Origin: a virus
Length of the DNA stretch: 64,000 nt
Strand: one strand, 5' to 3'
IMG/VR virus record: IMGVR_UViG_3300032242_001916
Span: 30,101-94,100 of that record
In this document: positions 22,436-31,574 of the stretch, piece by piece
How the letters are laid out: every line of letters begins with the position of its first letter
How positions within the stretch are numbered: position 1 is the first letter of the stretch
Notes under the pieces: generated by a model
The model's database searches: none
Told to the model about the DNA's origin: nothing
What the model saw: the letters and a program-made list of their open reading frames with translations, nothing else
Position numbers and translations under genes: made by a program

Positions 22436-23797
22436 ATGTCGCGTAAATTTTTAACTAATCTTGATTTGAATGCAAATCAGCTATTAAATGCTGTTATTCA
22501 AAACGTTAGTTCGGACCCTACTACTGGCACGTACCCAGTTGGTCAGATAATCTATAACACTACTAGCAATGTTCTTAAATATAATACTAGCTCTACACTT
22601 AATGCCCCTAGTTGGCAGACAATTAGTAATGGCGCTGGGTCTTTTACTCTCGGGAATACTTCTATTGCTTTAGGCTCAACTGTTACGTCAGTTAATAACT
22701 TAAGCATTACAGGTACCGGCTCATGGACTGCTACCAATATTGCTGTAGCCAACGGCGGTACCGGTACTTCTACTGGCTCAATTACTGGCACTGGCGCTCT
22801 TACTTTTACCGCAGGATCAGGTAACCTTAACATTAACCTTGTTCCTACGGGAACCGGCTCTGTAGATGTTGCAAGTAAAAAGATTACAAACCTTGCTGAT
22901 CCGGGCGCTGCTCAGGATGCCGCTACTAAAGCCTATGTTGATACTGTTGCTACTGGCATGAATGCTCATGATGCTGTGGCTTATGCCACTACTGGCGCCC
23001 TTGGTACAACCGGCAACCTTGTTGGCGGAACTATTACAACTACTCAAACTACTCCGTTTCTTACTTTAACTATTGCTACTTCTTCTAACTGGACCTCAAT
23101 TACTATTGACGGACAATCACTAACTGTTGGTGACCGAGTACTTATTAAAGATCAAGCAACTGCTACACAGAACGGCCTCTACACGGTAACTTCCGTAGGT
23201 GCGGTTGGAAATACAACTTCATTTGTATTTACTCGATCTGCAGACGCGGATCAGATTCCGGAACTTGGTGCAGGCGATTTTTGCTTTGTTCTTGCTGGAA
23301 CAACTAACGGCAAGTTTACCTACATTCAGACAGCAACAGTTGTAACTCTTGGAACTAGCCCAATTAACTATACGGTGCTATCTAACGGTAACCTGACTTC
23401 TCTTGTTAGCCCATCTCAAGGCGGAACTGGTTCAAACTTAACTGCTACAACAGGTACTTTCCTTGTAGGTAACGGAACGGTATTTACTAATCGTGCTTTA
23501 GCATTTACTGATCTTGTTACTACTTCAAGCGGAACTATTTCTTTGTCCACCGGACTAAGTAATGCAACTATTGTAGTTGCTCAAAGAATTACAGCAAAAA
23601 TTACGGGCGATGGTACTACTAAGACGTTTACAGTTACTCACACACTAAACACAGCTACTTCGTTTGCTACTGCTCAAGTGTTTGATTCTACAGGTCTTCA
23701 AGTAGAATGCGACGTAACTCATACATCCACAAGCACAAAATTTGATTTTGTTACAGCCCCAAGTTCAGGCACTATTTATTACGTTACAATTGTTTAA
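22436..23797 (+). CDS. Tail fibre protein
   Basis: 453 residues, Thr/Ser/Gly/Asn-rich throughout. Recognisable fibre elements are FLTNLDLNANQLLNAV at the start, SKKITNLADPGAAQDAATKA and YVDTVATGMNAHDAV in the middle, and the repeated phrase GGTGT/GGTGS. The C-terminal domain (KITGDGTTKTFTVTHTLNT) resembles that of the preceding fibre protein. It should be a trimeric, elongated receptor-binding or adaptor fibre. Confidence 0.8.
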   Translation: MSRKFLTNLDLNANQLLNAVIQNVSSDPTTGTYPVGQIIYNTTSNVLKYNTSSTLNAPSWQTISNGAGSFTLGNTSIALGSTVTSVNNLSITGTGSWTATNIAVANGGTGTSTGSITGTGALTFTAGSGNLNINLVPTGTGSVDVASKKITNLADPGAAQDAATKAYVDTVATGMNAHDAVAYATTGALGTTGNLVGGTITTTQTTPFLTLTIATSSNWTSITIDGQSLTVGDRVLIKDQATATQNGLYTVTSVGAVGNTTSFVFTRSADADQIPELGAGDFCFVLAGTTNGKFTYIQTATVVTLGTSPINYTVLSNGNLTSLVSPSQGGTGSNLTATTGTFLVGNGTVFTNRALAFTDLVTTSSGTISLSTGLSNATIVVAQRITAKITGDGTTKTFTVTHTLNTATSFATAQVFDSTGLQVECDVTHTSTSTKFDFVTAPSSGTIYYVTIV

Positions 23798-23810
23798 TAA
23801 GGAATATTAA

Positions 23811-25037
23811 ATGTCAAGAGTATTTAACACAGACGTAAATTATAATGGAAACCTTGCAATTAACTCAGGTTCAACGTCTGTTGTACCATTAATAATAAAA
23901 CCAACGGGTACTATTACTTATAGTAGCTTATCTGTATCTCACTCTGGCGGTACTCCAGGAACAGATATTATTAGTGGTTTTAGTAGTGTATCTGGTCTAT
24001 ACGTAGGTCAATATTTTACTAGTACTACCCCATTTGTACAAGGCGGAATATATACTGTTGGCTATGGAGCAGGGTCACAAATTAAATCAATTGATAGTAC
24101 TAATCTTGCTATTTCTGTTGCTGGTTCAGGTCCGTTTACTCCGACAGGTTCATATAGTGGAGGTACTCTTGTATTTTCAGGTACTCCTCAAAACTTACAA
24201 GAATGGCGGGAATCAAACAGCACAGCAGTCGCATCAGTTAGCAATACTGGGGTACTTACTGCATCAAGTTTTGTAGGAAATGGTGCATCACTAACAAGCT
24301 TGAATGGCGCAAACATATCGTCAATACCTACATCAGCATTATCTTCTGTAACTGGTACTGGCACAGTTGTTGTTACTGATGTAAACCCAACACTTACGGG
24401 CATAACATTAGTCAGCCCTATATCTGTTACATCAAACGTAGGTTTTACGGCTTTTAGTGCTGCTAGCAGTTTAACTATTCATAACTCAACTTTTACTGGT
24501 ACTGCTAGCTATTCAAGCGGTACAACTACTGGCACTGCTGTTAAGACGGTTAACTTAGGCACTGGTGCTATTTCAGGTACTGGCACAGCTGGTACTTCAC
24601 CCAACATGACTATTAACATTGGCACTGGTAACAACACTTCGACAACAGGCGGAACTGCTGTCAACATTATGACTGGTACAATTTCTGGTGGTGCAACAGG
24701 TGCGGTTACAATTGGTAGCACGTCTGCTGGCACAACGGTAACTGTTGTTAACCCTACAAATGCGCCAAGCGTTCAGTCTGGAACAACTTATTCACTACCA
24801 GCAACTGCGCCAACACCGCATTTGGTTCTAACTAGCTCATCACAAGTCACTTTGACGTTGCCAACATCCGTTGCAGGTAAAGAAATTCGCATTTTGAACC
24901 AAGGCGCTGGCGGTGTTATTTCTGCCTCATCAAACGTTTACCCAAAAACTTCTAGAACACTGGGAACTGCAATCATTACCGGTGCTGGTTCAGCATTACT
25001 TGTTGGCGATGGAACTAACTGGCAGGTAATGAGTTAA
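23811..25037 (+). CDS. Tail fibre protein
   Basis: 408 residues, Thr/Ser/Gly-rich. The start MSRVFNTDVNYNGNLAINSG mirrors that of the preceding fibre. The middle has LQEWRESNSTAVASVSNTGV and ASSFVGNGASLTSLNGANIS, which are typical repeats of long fibre shafts. The C-terminus (LPTSVAGKEIRILNQGAGG) forms a small beta tip. It is coupled in TAATG to a small Cys protein. Confidence 0.8.
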   Translation: MSRVFNTDVNYNGNLAINSGSTSVVPLIIKPTGTITYSSLSVSHSGGTPGTDIISGFSSVSGLYVGQYFTSTTPFVQGGIYTVGYGAGSQIKSIDSTNLAISVAGSGPFTPTGSYSGGTLVFSGTPQNLQEWRESNSTAVASVSNTGVLTASSFVGNGASLTSLNGANISSIPTSALSSVTGTGTVVVTDVNPTLTGITLVSPISVTSNVGFTAFSAASSLTIHNSTFTGTASYSSGTTTGTAVKTVNLGTGAISGTGTAGTSPNMTINIGTGNNTSTTGGTAVNIMTGTISGGATGAVTIGSTSAGTTVTVVNPTNAPSVQSGTTYSLPATAPTPHLVLTSSSQVTLTLPTSVAGKEIRILNQGAGGVISASSNVYPKTSRTLGTAIITGAGSALLVGDGTNWQVMS

Positions 25038-25150
25038 TGAACCCAAATTGTAGATCAGGCTGCAAAACCCAGGATCATGAGTCCTACGGGGATTGCTTAC
25101 AAGACGCAGCTATTAGCATAGATAGAACAAGTCTCCAGGTTAAAGGCTGA
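25037..25150 (+). CDS. Small Cys protein of actinophage tail region (37 aa)
   Basis: ATG overlaps the fibre stop (TAATG at 25035-25039). The product starts MNPNCRSGCKTQDHESYGDC and is 37 residues. The CxxxC-x2-DHxSYxxC pattern is one I know from short proteins or N-termini in actinophage tail-fibre operons. The function is unknown. Confidence 0.6.
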   Translation: MNPNCRSGCKTQDHESYGDCLQDAAISIDRTSLQVKG

Positions 25151-25200
25151 CCCAAAAACTAAAAACCCTTACTATTTAAGAGAGAAGAAAGGCCCATTTA

Positions 25201-25602
25201 ATGGCTACATATTACAAGATTCTAGGTCAAGCAAAGAGCACTACTGCCCTTGCGTCAAAGCTGTACTACGCTGATCCCGCTGCTTCTACAGGGGTTCCAG
25301 CTGCTACTTCTGTACAGGCTATTGTTTCTACAATTACTGTTTGTAACATAACTTCAAGCACTCAAACTTACAACATTAATATTTACAAATCCGACTCAAT
25401 TGTTGCAGCTCCAGACACTTTTACATCTGTAGCCCCAGATAATGCAATTATTTACAATGGGTTTATCAATGCTAATGAGACTATTACTTTAACTTTAGGT
25501 ATAACTCTTGATACTTATGATAGAATTTCAGTTAATGCTTCTGGTGCCGCCTCTGGTCAATACGTTAATTTCTTTGCATTTGGTTCGGAGATTCGTCAAT
25601 GA
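25201..25602 (+). CDS. Small beta-rich tail protein
   Basis: 133 residues: MATYYKILGQAKSTTALASK, then TVCNITSSTQTYNINIYKSD and ITLTLGITLDTYDRISVNAS. This all-beta sandwich type occurs in actinophage tail-fibre clusters. The role is probably structural, perhaps a fibre tip or adaptor. Its stop overlaps the next start (ATGA). Confidence 0.7.
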   Translation: MATYYKILGQAKSTTALASKLYYADPAASTGVPAATSVQAIVSTITVCNITSSTQTYNINIYKSDSIVAAPDTFTSVAPDNAIIYNGFINANETITLTLGITLDTYDRISVNASGAASGQYVNFFAFGSEIRQ

Positions 25603-26594
25603 CCGTAAGAGCAAATGGTGAAAGTACTAAAGGCGTAGGAATTTGGCACTCATATAGCCCGATAGTTAGTGGGGGCTACATCTCAGGCGGTAATCCGTTA
25701 TACACTTACTCTGGGGTTACCGCAAGAATTAATTTGGATGATAATAATGGCACTAAAGGAATTACAGCAACTTATTTGTACCAGGCAAGTAGTGTCACTA
25801 TTACTACAGGAATGGGCGTACAAATTACAGGAATGTCAAATAATCAGTTTACTGGAACGTATTTGGTTGGAGACACTGGGACTGCATACTCAAATTACAG
25901 GTTTTTTACAGTAAACCTTCAAACAACGGCTATAGATATTAAGCCTGGTACAGTAACTTCAGGTGCATTAAAAACCATTGTTTTACCCGCCTATCAACCT
26001 CTTTTAAGCTCTTTGGGTGTTGGCACTCTAATATCTGGAACAGGCGTAACTTCCGGAACAAAGATTACTGATGTTTCTTTGGATCGTTCAACCATAACTG
26101 TTGATACTAATATCACTGCAGGCGTAGATGTGCCCTTTACGTTTTATCCTCCTGAACCCACGGGAGGAACTGTTAGTGCGTATAACTCTGGCCTTTGGGA
26201 TATAGGAAATGGCAATTGTGTAGGCAAGTATTCTATTATTGGAGACACTGTAAACTTTAGTGGATCTTTAAAAATAGGAAGTACAACGGTTGTAGGGGAT
26301 AACTATCTAACTATTAGTTTACCTGTTCCATCTGCACAAGGAGACATTAATTCACGGTATCCAACTTTAGGTTCTGGTCGTACAGATCTTAGTAATTTTA
26401 AGGGTAATTCCTTTCCTTACTCTTCGCCAATGATATGTGCACAAATGAGCTCTACTACGTTTGAACCACAAATTTTGTATGTTTCATCAACTGGATCCAA
26501 TTACCCAATTGCCCGTGCAGGTTTGTATAGCGGAAATTACACCAGAACCACAAACGATCTTATTCTTTTCAGCGGTACATACGAAGCTCTTTAG
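25599..26594 (+). CDS. Probable receptor-binding or fibre protein
   Basis: 331 residues, all-beta composition. The central part has MGVQITGMSNNQFTGTYLVG, related in pattern to the E1_FCCH-like modules. The C-terminal half (SGLWDIGNGNCVGKYSIIGD and GLYSGNYTRTTNDLILFSGT) resembles phage surface domains that bind cell-surface ligands. It is the last of the fibre cluster, overlapping its neighbour by four bases. Confidence 0.65.
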   Translation: MTVRANGESTKGVGIWHSYSPIVSGGYISGGNPLYTYSGVTARINLDDNNGTKGITATYLYQASSVTITTGMGVQITGMSNNQFTGTYLVGDTGTAYSNYRFFTVNLQTTAIDIKPGTVTSGALKTIVLPAYQPLLSSLGVGTLISGTGVTSGTKITDVSLDRSTITVDTNITAGVDVPFTFYPPEPTGGTVSAYNSGLWDIGNGNCVGKYSIIGDTVNFSGSLKIGSTTVVGDNYLTISLPVPSAQGDINSRYPTLGSGRTDLSNFKGNSFPYSSPMICAQMSSTTFEPQILYVSSTGSNYPIARAGLYSGNYTRTTNDLILFSGTYEAL

Positions 26595-26617
26595 TATTTA
26601 ACGGTTGGGAGACCACA

Positions 26618-27127
26618 GTGATTCCTAATGAACCAGGCGGTAGATTTGGTATTACCTACGAAAGAAAGGCCATTCTTTCCGGCATTACTGCCGATTTACG
26701 TCGTCCGACGGGCCAATATGTAAATTGGTGGCGTTGGGACTCTGTTCATACGTCTGTTGATAATGTTTACGATGTAGGTTCTATAACTAGCGGTAGAACT
26801 TGGAAAACTCCTATTGTAATTCCTTGCGTTAATGCAGTTATTTACCAGGGCGTTACACTTCAAGATGAACGCGGTTTTTACAACACTGACGTTTTAAGAA
26901 TGACCATAAATATGGAGGATGTTGAAAGACTTCTGCCTACAATGCCTGACTCTCCCGATAGTTTTCTACGGGATCGGATTGTTTACAGAAATGAAGTGTT
27001 TAGACCAACCCACTTCTACCCACGTGGTTTAATTACGGATAAATACACATTGTTTACGTTGGACGCTTCTCAGATTAACCCTGAAGAAATGGTCAATGAC
27101 AGGCAATTTACAGCATATTCAAACTAA
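26618..27127 (+). CDS. Probable head-closure/neck protein
   Basis: 169 residues from a GTG start with GGGAG upstream. It is not Thr/Ser-rich like the fibres and has a compact folded look: YERKAILSGITADLRRPTGQ, YVNWWRWDSVHTSVDNVYDV, then NTDVLRMTINMEDVERLLP. Position before neck and tail-completion genes suggests a stopper or neck role. I do not recognise a family. Confidence 0.5.
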   Translation: MIPNEPGGRFGITYERKAILSGITADLRRPTGQYVNWWRWDSVHTSVDNVYDVGSITSGRTWKTPIVIPCVNAVIYQGVTLQDERGFYNTDVLRMTINMEDVERLLPTMPDSPDSFLRDRIVYRNEVFRPTHFYPRGLITDKYTLFTLDASQINPEEMVNDRQFTAYSN

Positions 27128-27137
27128 GAGAGCTATT

Positions 27138-27338
27138 ATGAACCCTAAATCTGCCCAAATTGACGGAGAAAAGCACGTAGCTTACAAGGCTAAAGATGGA
27201 GATATCCACGTCAATCATCCAGGTAAAAAATCTGGAAAATACAAGGATATAAACCTAACTAAAGAAACTCGTGGTAAAGTAAAGAATACCCAACAGGGTA
27301 TAAAAGCTGCCAAAAATTGGCATAAAAAGAACGGATAA
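27138..27338 (+). CDS. Small basic protein
   Basis: 66 residues from ATG 27138; an upstream in-frame start at 27096 would overlap the neighbour. The N-terminus MNPKSAQIDGEKHVAYKAKD is polar and the rest is Lys-rich (GKKSGKYKDINLTKETRGKV). No family is recognised. The MNP start recalls the MNPENPQF proteins but does not extend further. Confidence 0.55.
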   Translation: MNPKSAQIDGEKHVAYKAKDGDIHVNHPGKKSGKYKDINLTKETRGKVKNTQQGIKAAKNWHKKNG

Positions 27339-27341
27339 AAT

Positions 27342-27557
27342 ATGTGTGCAACATGTGGCTGTGGACAGCCTAAAAATAAGCATGGAGAAAAAACAGTAGC
27401 AACAGCTAACAAAAAATTTGCTAAAAAAGAAGGTGAAAAAACAATGTGTAAAAAGTGCAAAAAAGCTAAGTGTGTGTGCAAGAACGCAAAATGCACTAAT
27501 TGCGGTAAAACTAACTGCTCTTGCAAGACTAAAAAAGCCCCTGCAAAAAAGAAATAG
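27342..27557 (+). CDS. Metallothionein-like Cys/Lys-rich protein
   Basis: 71 residues with 11 Cys and about 20 Lys. Motifs are MCATCGCGQPKNKHGEK at the start and a CxxC / CxC series (CKKCKKAKCVCKNAKCTNC, then CSC) near the end. The CxC and CxxC density is like metallothioneins, which chelate zinc or copper. Similar MCATCGCG proteins occur in some phages. It could buffer metal during infection or bind nucleic acid. The role is inference. Confidence 0.65.
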   Translation: MCATCGCGQPKNKHGEKTVATANKKFAKKEGEKTMCKKCKKAKCVCKNAKCTNCGKTNCSCKTKKAPAKKK

Positions 27558-27656
27558 TTAATCAAGATATTTGTAGTCTTTAGCAGTATATTCATAGAGA
27601 CGCCGGATTTATCCGGAAACTGCTGAAGTACTGCCCTCAAGAAGAGGAAATTTGCG
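27558..27656. other. Short intergenic stretch with CCGGAT palindrome
   Basis: CCGGAT-TT-ATCCGG (about 27603-27616) forms a small hairpin, flanked by GCAGTA and TACTGC repeats in opposite orientation. It may be a weak attenuator or a processing site. No gene is seen. Confidence 0.35.
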
Positions 27657-27812
27657 ATGATATACACAGGTAAGCGCCTTGCAGAGATGCAATCAAACGC
27701 TGATCGTAGAGAGTTTGTAAAAGGATTAACAGACTCTGACAAAGTTCATTTAAGCGCCTTAGCAGCCGGGTTTATATCCACAAGGTTACTGCTAAAGGCG
27801 TTTAAAAAATGA
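27657..27812 (+). CDS. Small protein upstream of neck gene (51 aa)
   Basis: ATG 27657 follows a GAGG site. 51 residues: MIYTGKRLAEMQSNADRREF, then a helical hydrophobic end LSALAAGFISTRLLLKAF. Its stop overlaps the next start in ATGA. No family is recognised. The coupling with the neck gene suggests a structural or assembly role. Confidence 0.55.
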   Translation: MIYTGKRLAEMQSNADRREFVKGLTDSDKVHLSALAAGFISTRLLLKAFKK

Positions 27813-28141
27813 ATGATTCATCCAGTTTTGTAGCAGTATCAAGTGTAGCCGGTAAACTTTCGGCTAGAAAATTAACAGCTAAACTTCGTAAAAGCGCATA
27901 TAAAAATGGTTGGCCTACCGGTATATCCCGCCAACTAAAAGTAACTTACACGGGTAATGGTAATTTTACTGTAGATTTTCCTGAAAGCGTTCTTGAAGAT
28001 ATCTTAGATCTTGAGTACGGCACTCAAAATACTCCCCCAAACCCGGTTATTCGTAATTCTATGAATAATCTCAATGATCATAGTCACATTGCGGAGCTTG
28101 ATATGGCTCTAGGTGCTTTTTTAAACGGGGTGATTAAGTAA
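27809..28141 (+). CDS. Neck/head-completion protein, HK97 gp10-like
   Basis: 110 residues. The end LEDILDLEYGTQNTPPNPVI and the helix NDHSHIAELDMALG match the pattern of HK97-gp10-type proteins (an E-x-G-T/S sequence followed by P-x-P and a helix), which complete the head-tail joint. It overlaps both neighbours and precedes the tail terminator. Confidence 0.6.
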   Translation: MNDSSSFVAVSSVAGKLSARKLTAKLRKSAYKNGWPTGISRQLKVTYTGNGNFTVDFPESVLEDILDLEYGTQNTPPNPVIRNSMNNLNDHSHIAELDMALGAFLNGVIK

Positions 28142-28737
28142 TGCCGTTTCTATTAAATGAAGATAAAGCTTTAAAAACCTTACTACAAGGCGTTACTGTA
28201 AGCGATGCCAAAAGCTCTGCACGCCCTGTTGGCGTATGGTTTGGTCAACCTGATGTTGAAATCCGCGACCAGTCTTACCCATACGTAACTATAGACTTAA
28301 TTGATATTTCTGAAGATCCTACTCGAGCTCATCGAAGTGTAGTAACCCTTCCTTATACCCCTGAAGGCTCAAATTCTTCTGTTAAATACCAAACAGAATT
28401 CCCTATACCTGTTAGTATTGACTATCAGGTAACTTCGTATGCAAGGCAACCTATTCATGATCGTCAGATCATTTCTAGCATGCTATATACGAAACTTCCG
28501 TTTAGATTCGGAACCTTAGAAATTCCAGAAGACAACACTTTACGAAGAGTTGAACTTCTTGGATATGCAAAAAGAGACAGAACCGAACAAGGTAAACGCC
28601 TATTCGTTAATATGTTTACTATACGCGTTAGTGCAGAAATTCTTACTTCTGCACTAGTTGCTTTAGATAAAAATGTTTCTGCTGTCAATATCGGAACAAC
28701 TACCTTCTACAATACTAATGTCACACCACCCAGCTAA
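28141..28737 (+). CDS. Probable tail terminator/completion protein
   Basis: 198 residues. MPFLLNEDKALKTLLQGVTV, then VWFGQPDVEIRDQSYPYVTI and PIPVSIDYQVTSYARQPIHD. The alpha/beta pattern with a central Y-P-x-V-x-I and D-x-V strand is what I expect of tail terminators that cap the tube. It lies directly before the sheath gene, as expected. Confidence 0.65.
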   Translation: MPFLLNEDKALKTLLQGVTVSDAKSSARPVGVWFGQPDVEIRDQSYPYVTIDLIDISEDPTRAHRSVVTLPYTPEGSNSSVKYQTEFPIPVSIDYQVTSYARQPIHDRQIISSMLYTKLPFRFGTLEIPEDNTLRRVELLGYAKRDRTEQGKRLFVNMFTIRVSAEILTSALVALDKNVSAVNIGTTTFYNTNVTPPS

Positions 28738-28786
28738 TACACGGACCCACTAGATTATAAAAACCTAACTATTAAGGAGTTAAAAG

Positions 28787-30910
28787 ATGGCTGCATTCGG
28801 TCGTCCCGGCGTATATGTACAGGAAACTGCTGTACCTCAAAATATCGCCATTCAAGACAGATCAGACGCTATTGCGGGCTTTATTGGTGCTCTTCCTAAG
28901 GGCCCAACAGTTCCAACGTTTGTAAATTCATGGTCTAACTTTGTCAAGCTTTATGGCAATCTAGACTACTCATTCCCAACAAGTGTTGCGGTTTACCAAT
29001 TTTTTACAAATGGTGGCCGCGATGCATACATTGACCGAGCTGTAAATTCAACCTCTGCTGCGGCAAGTATTCCTTTAACAAGCTCTGACGCTGCAACAGC
29101 TTTGACAGTTACTGCAAAGAGCGTAGGTTCTTGGGGTAATCAAATTTCGGTTGAAGCAATTGCTTATGGAAACCCAGTTAATAACCGTTTTTCCATTGTA
29201 GTATATGGTCAGCCATACACTACCGGTGCCGGCTTACGCTCAAACGTTTTGGAGCAATTCAATGATCTTAGTGCAACAAGCACCGATAGTCGCTATGCTG
29301 TAACATTAATTAATAACACCTCAGCATATATTACTGTAGCTGCTTCGGGTACAGGTCTTCCGGCTCCTGACGCTATTGTGCATAGTTTAGCTGGCGGTAC
29401 TGACGTAGCTATTGCAACTACCGACATTGTTTCTGCATTAACTGGGTTTGATAATATCAACACACCTTTGTTGCTTAACGCCCCTGATCTTGCTTACGTA
29501 GGCTCTACTTCAGTGCAGGGTAACTTTACACGTTCAAACGTAATTTCTGCAGTTGGTAGCATCCTTAAATACGCAGAATACCGCGGTGATGCATTTGCTA
29601 TAGTTGATACTCCAAATCTAGCTTCGGCATTTGATGCAATTAACTTTGCTACAGACGCTTCTTACTCAGCAGCTACTGCTGGAGCATCCACAATTAGTTC
29701 AAATATTTCTTCGGTTACCCCAGGTACTCAAGGATCTACCACAGCTGCTGGATACGTAACTTACACAACTACCTCGGCACATAGCTTTGTCCCGACTCAA
29801 CCAGTAACTATTACAAATGTAACTCGTGAACCTGCTCTAAATGCTAGTGCTACACTAGCCGTATTACCATCTACTCCTTCTACAGGACAGGTAAAATACG
29901 TTACTGCTGCTTCACATGGCTTTAAAACTGGTGATTTAGTAACAATCAGTGGTATTACAGGAACTGTTGGAACTACGTACAACTTTAGCACTGCTAAAGC
30001 AGTTACAGTTATTGATTCAACTTCGTTCTATGTAACCAGCGCTGTAACCGGCAGCCTAGCGTCAAACGCAGATACTTCAGCTGCTAAAGCAGTTAGCACT
30101 GGTTACAGTGGTACTTACACCATCTATTCAACTCCTACAAACTCACAGTTTGTAATTGCTAATGCTGAAACTGGTACCGCTACACTAACAGGTGCCTCTG
30201 CATCAGTTCCTACAAGCACCGGCTCTACTCCATGGACTGGTGTTTCTGCAACAGGTGCTAATGCAGCCATGTATTACCCGTGGTTGGTTGTTCCTGATAC
30301 ACGAGGTACTCCTGGCAATACAATTACTATACCTACTGGTGGAGCTATTATAGGTAAATTCCAGGCAACAGATGCTTCTCGTGGAGTATTTAAGACTCCG
30401 GCAGGTTACCAGACCAGTATTGCTGGTGCTGTTAGCCTTGGTGCATCACTATCTAATAGTGATCTTGATGCTCTTAATTCTTCAACAGTGCCTGTAAATG
30501 CGCTTCGTACATATCCAGGAGCAGGAATTGTTGTAATGGGTGGACGCACAATGTCTACTTTGGCAGCAAACCGCTACATTAACACACGACGTTCGTTAAT
30601 TTACTTAAAGAAGGAACTAAGACTGCGTACTTCATATGCAATCTTTGAGAACAATGATGCCTACTTATGGAATTCAATTACTAATGCATTGAACTCATTC
30701 TTAGGAAATTATTGGGCACAAGGAGGACTTCGTGGAAATTCTCCATTTAAAGCCTTCTACGTAAAGTGCGATTCAACTACTACTACAGATACTGACGTAG
30801 TAAACGGTCGTGTAAACGTACAAGTAGGTGTGGCTCTGGAATACCCTGCAGAGTTCATCGTCATCAACATTGGTCAGTTCACCGGCGGCACGTCTGTGAC
30901 TCAGGGTTAA
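28787..30910 (+). CDS. Contractile tail sheath protein
   Basis: 707 residues, longer than the usual 380-660. The N-terminus FGRPGVYVQETAVPQNIAIQ and DAIAGFIGALPKGPT, and the C-terminus RRSLIYLKKELRLRTSYAIF, EYPAEFIVINIGQFTGGTS, match myovirus sheaths. Two E1_FCCH-like modules are inserted at about residues 320-470 (HSFVPTQPVTITNV and HGFKTGDLVTISGI), probably displayed on the outer face. The sheath contracts to drive the tube through the envelope. A strong AAGGAG site precedes it. Confidence 0.92.
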   Translation: MAAFGRPGVYVQETAVPQNIAIQDRSDAIAGFIGALPKGPTVPTFVNSWSNFVKLYGNLDYSFPTSVAVYQFFTNGGRDAYIDRAVNSTSAAASIPLTSSDAATALTVTAKSVGSWGNQISVEAIAYGNPVNNRFSIVVYGQPYTTGAGLRSNVLEQFNDLSATSTDSRYAVTLINNTSAYITVAASGTGLPAPDAIVHSLAGGTDVAIATTDIVSALTGFDNINTPLLLNAPDLAYVGSTSVQGNFTRSNVISAVGSILKYAEYRGDAFAIVDTPNLASAFDAINFATDASYSAATAGASTISSNISSVTPGTQGSTTAAGYVTYTTTSAHSFVPTQPVTITNVTREPALNASATLAVLPSTPSTGQVKYVTAASHGFKTGDLVTISGITGTVGTTYNFSTAKAVTVIDSTSFYVTSAVTGSLASNADTSAAKAVSTGYSGTYTIYSTPTNSQFVIANAETGTATLTGASASVPTSTGSTPWTGVSATGANAAMYYPWLVVPDTRGTPGNTITIPTGGAIIGKFQATDASRGVFKTPAGYQTSIAGAVSLGASLSNSDLDALNSSTVPVNALRTYPGAGIVVMGGRTMSTLAANRYINTRRSLIYLKKELRLRTSYAIFENNDAYLWNSITNALNSFLGNYWAQGGLRGNSPFKAFYVKCDSTTTTDTDVVNGRVNVQVGVALEYPAEFIVINIGQFTGGTSVTQG

Positions 30911-30928
30911 TTAAGGAGAATATAAAAA

Positions 30929-31552
30929 ATGGCTGATTCAGTACTTATTAACCCTAAGAGCCAACTGATTACGGATCCAATTCGTAATTTTAGGTTCTTG
31001 GTTCAATTCTCGCCGTATAACACTACAGGCGCAGGAAAAGTTACGCATTCCCCACAACTTGGATTCATGAACGTTTCCGGTTTTGGTATGACAACAGAGC
31101 CAATCCAGTACCGTGAAGGTGGTTATAACACCACTGTTCACCAGTTGCCAGGTCAAACAAGCTTTGAACCTATCAACTTTTCAAGAGGTCAAACTCTTGG
31201 TGGTAGCCAAAATCGTGACTGGATGAGACAATTATTTGCAATTACACAGGGAACTTCAAACCAACCCGTTGGTGACGATTTCCGGTGCACAATTGACGTT
31301 TCAGTTCTAAGCCATCCAAACCCTGGCACTACAAGTAGCCAAACTGGTGGATCCGTAGCTAATGCTCTAGATCTTCACACTTCAATGAGATTCCGCATTT
31401 ACAATGCGTGGATTGCTAACCTTTCATATGGAGACCTGTCCGCATCTGCGGCTACAGGCCTTATGATTGAAGGTATGACCATTGTTCATGAAGGTTTTGA
31501 CGTAATCTTTGCTAATGATTTCTCAGCAACTGCGGGTCAATTTAGCTACTAA
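30929..31552 (+). CDS. Tail tube protein (T4 gp19-like)
   Basis: 207 residues. DPIRNFRFLVQFSPYN, LGFMNVSGFGMTTEPIQYRE and GQTSFEPINFSRGQTLGGSQ are the hallmark strands of the gp19/Hcp tube fold. The tube subunits stack in hexameric rings inside the sheath and carry the DNA. It follows the sheath directly with an AAGGAGAA site, as in most myoviruses. Confidence 0.92.
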   Translation: MADSVLINPKSQLITDPIRNFRFLVQFSPYNTTGAGKVTHSPQLGFMNVSGFGMTTEPIQYREGGYNTTVHQLPGQTSFEPINFSRGQTLGGSQNRDWMRQLFAITQGTSNQPVGDDFRCTIDVSVLSHPNPGTTSSQTGGSVANALDLHTSMRFRIYNAWIANLSYGDLSASAATGLMIEGMTIVHEGFDVIFANDFSATAGQFSY

Positions 31553-31574
31553 AAACTAATATAAGGAAAATAAA

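Noticed and set aside
22552-23047. Leftward frames opposite the fibre gene
   Set aside because: Thr/Ser-rich repeats give open antisense frames; there is no start signal.
27215-27742. Leftward frame of 175 codons with hydrophobic product
   Set aside because: It is antisense to Lys- and Cys-rich genes (AAA reads as TTT, giving Phe), so hydrophobicity is an artefact.
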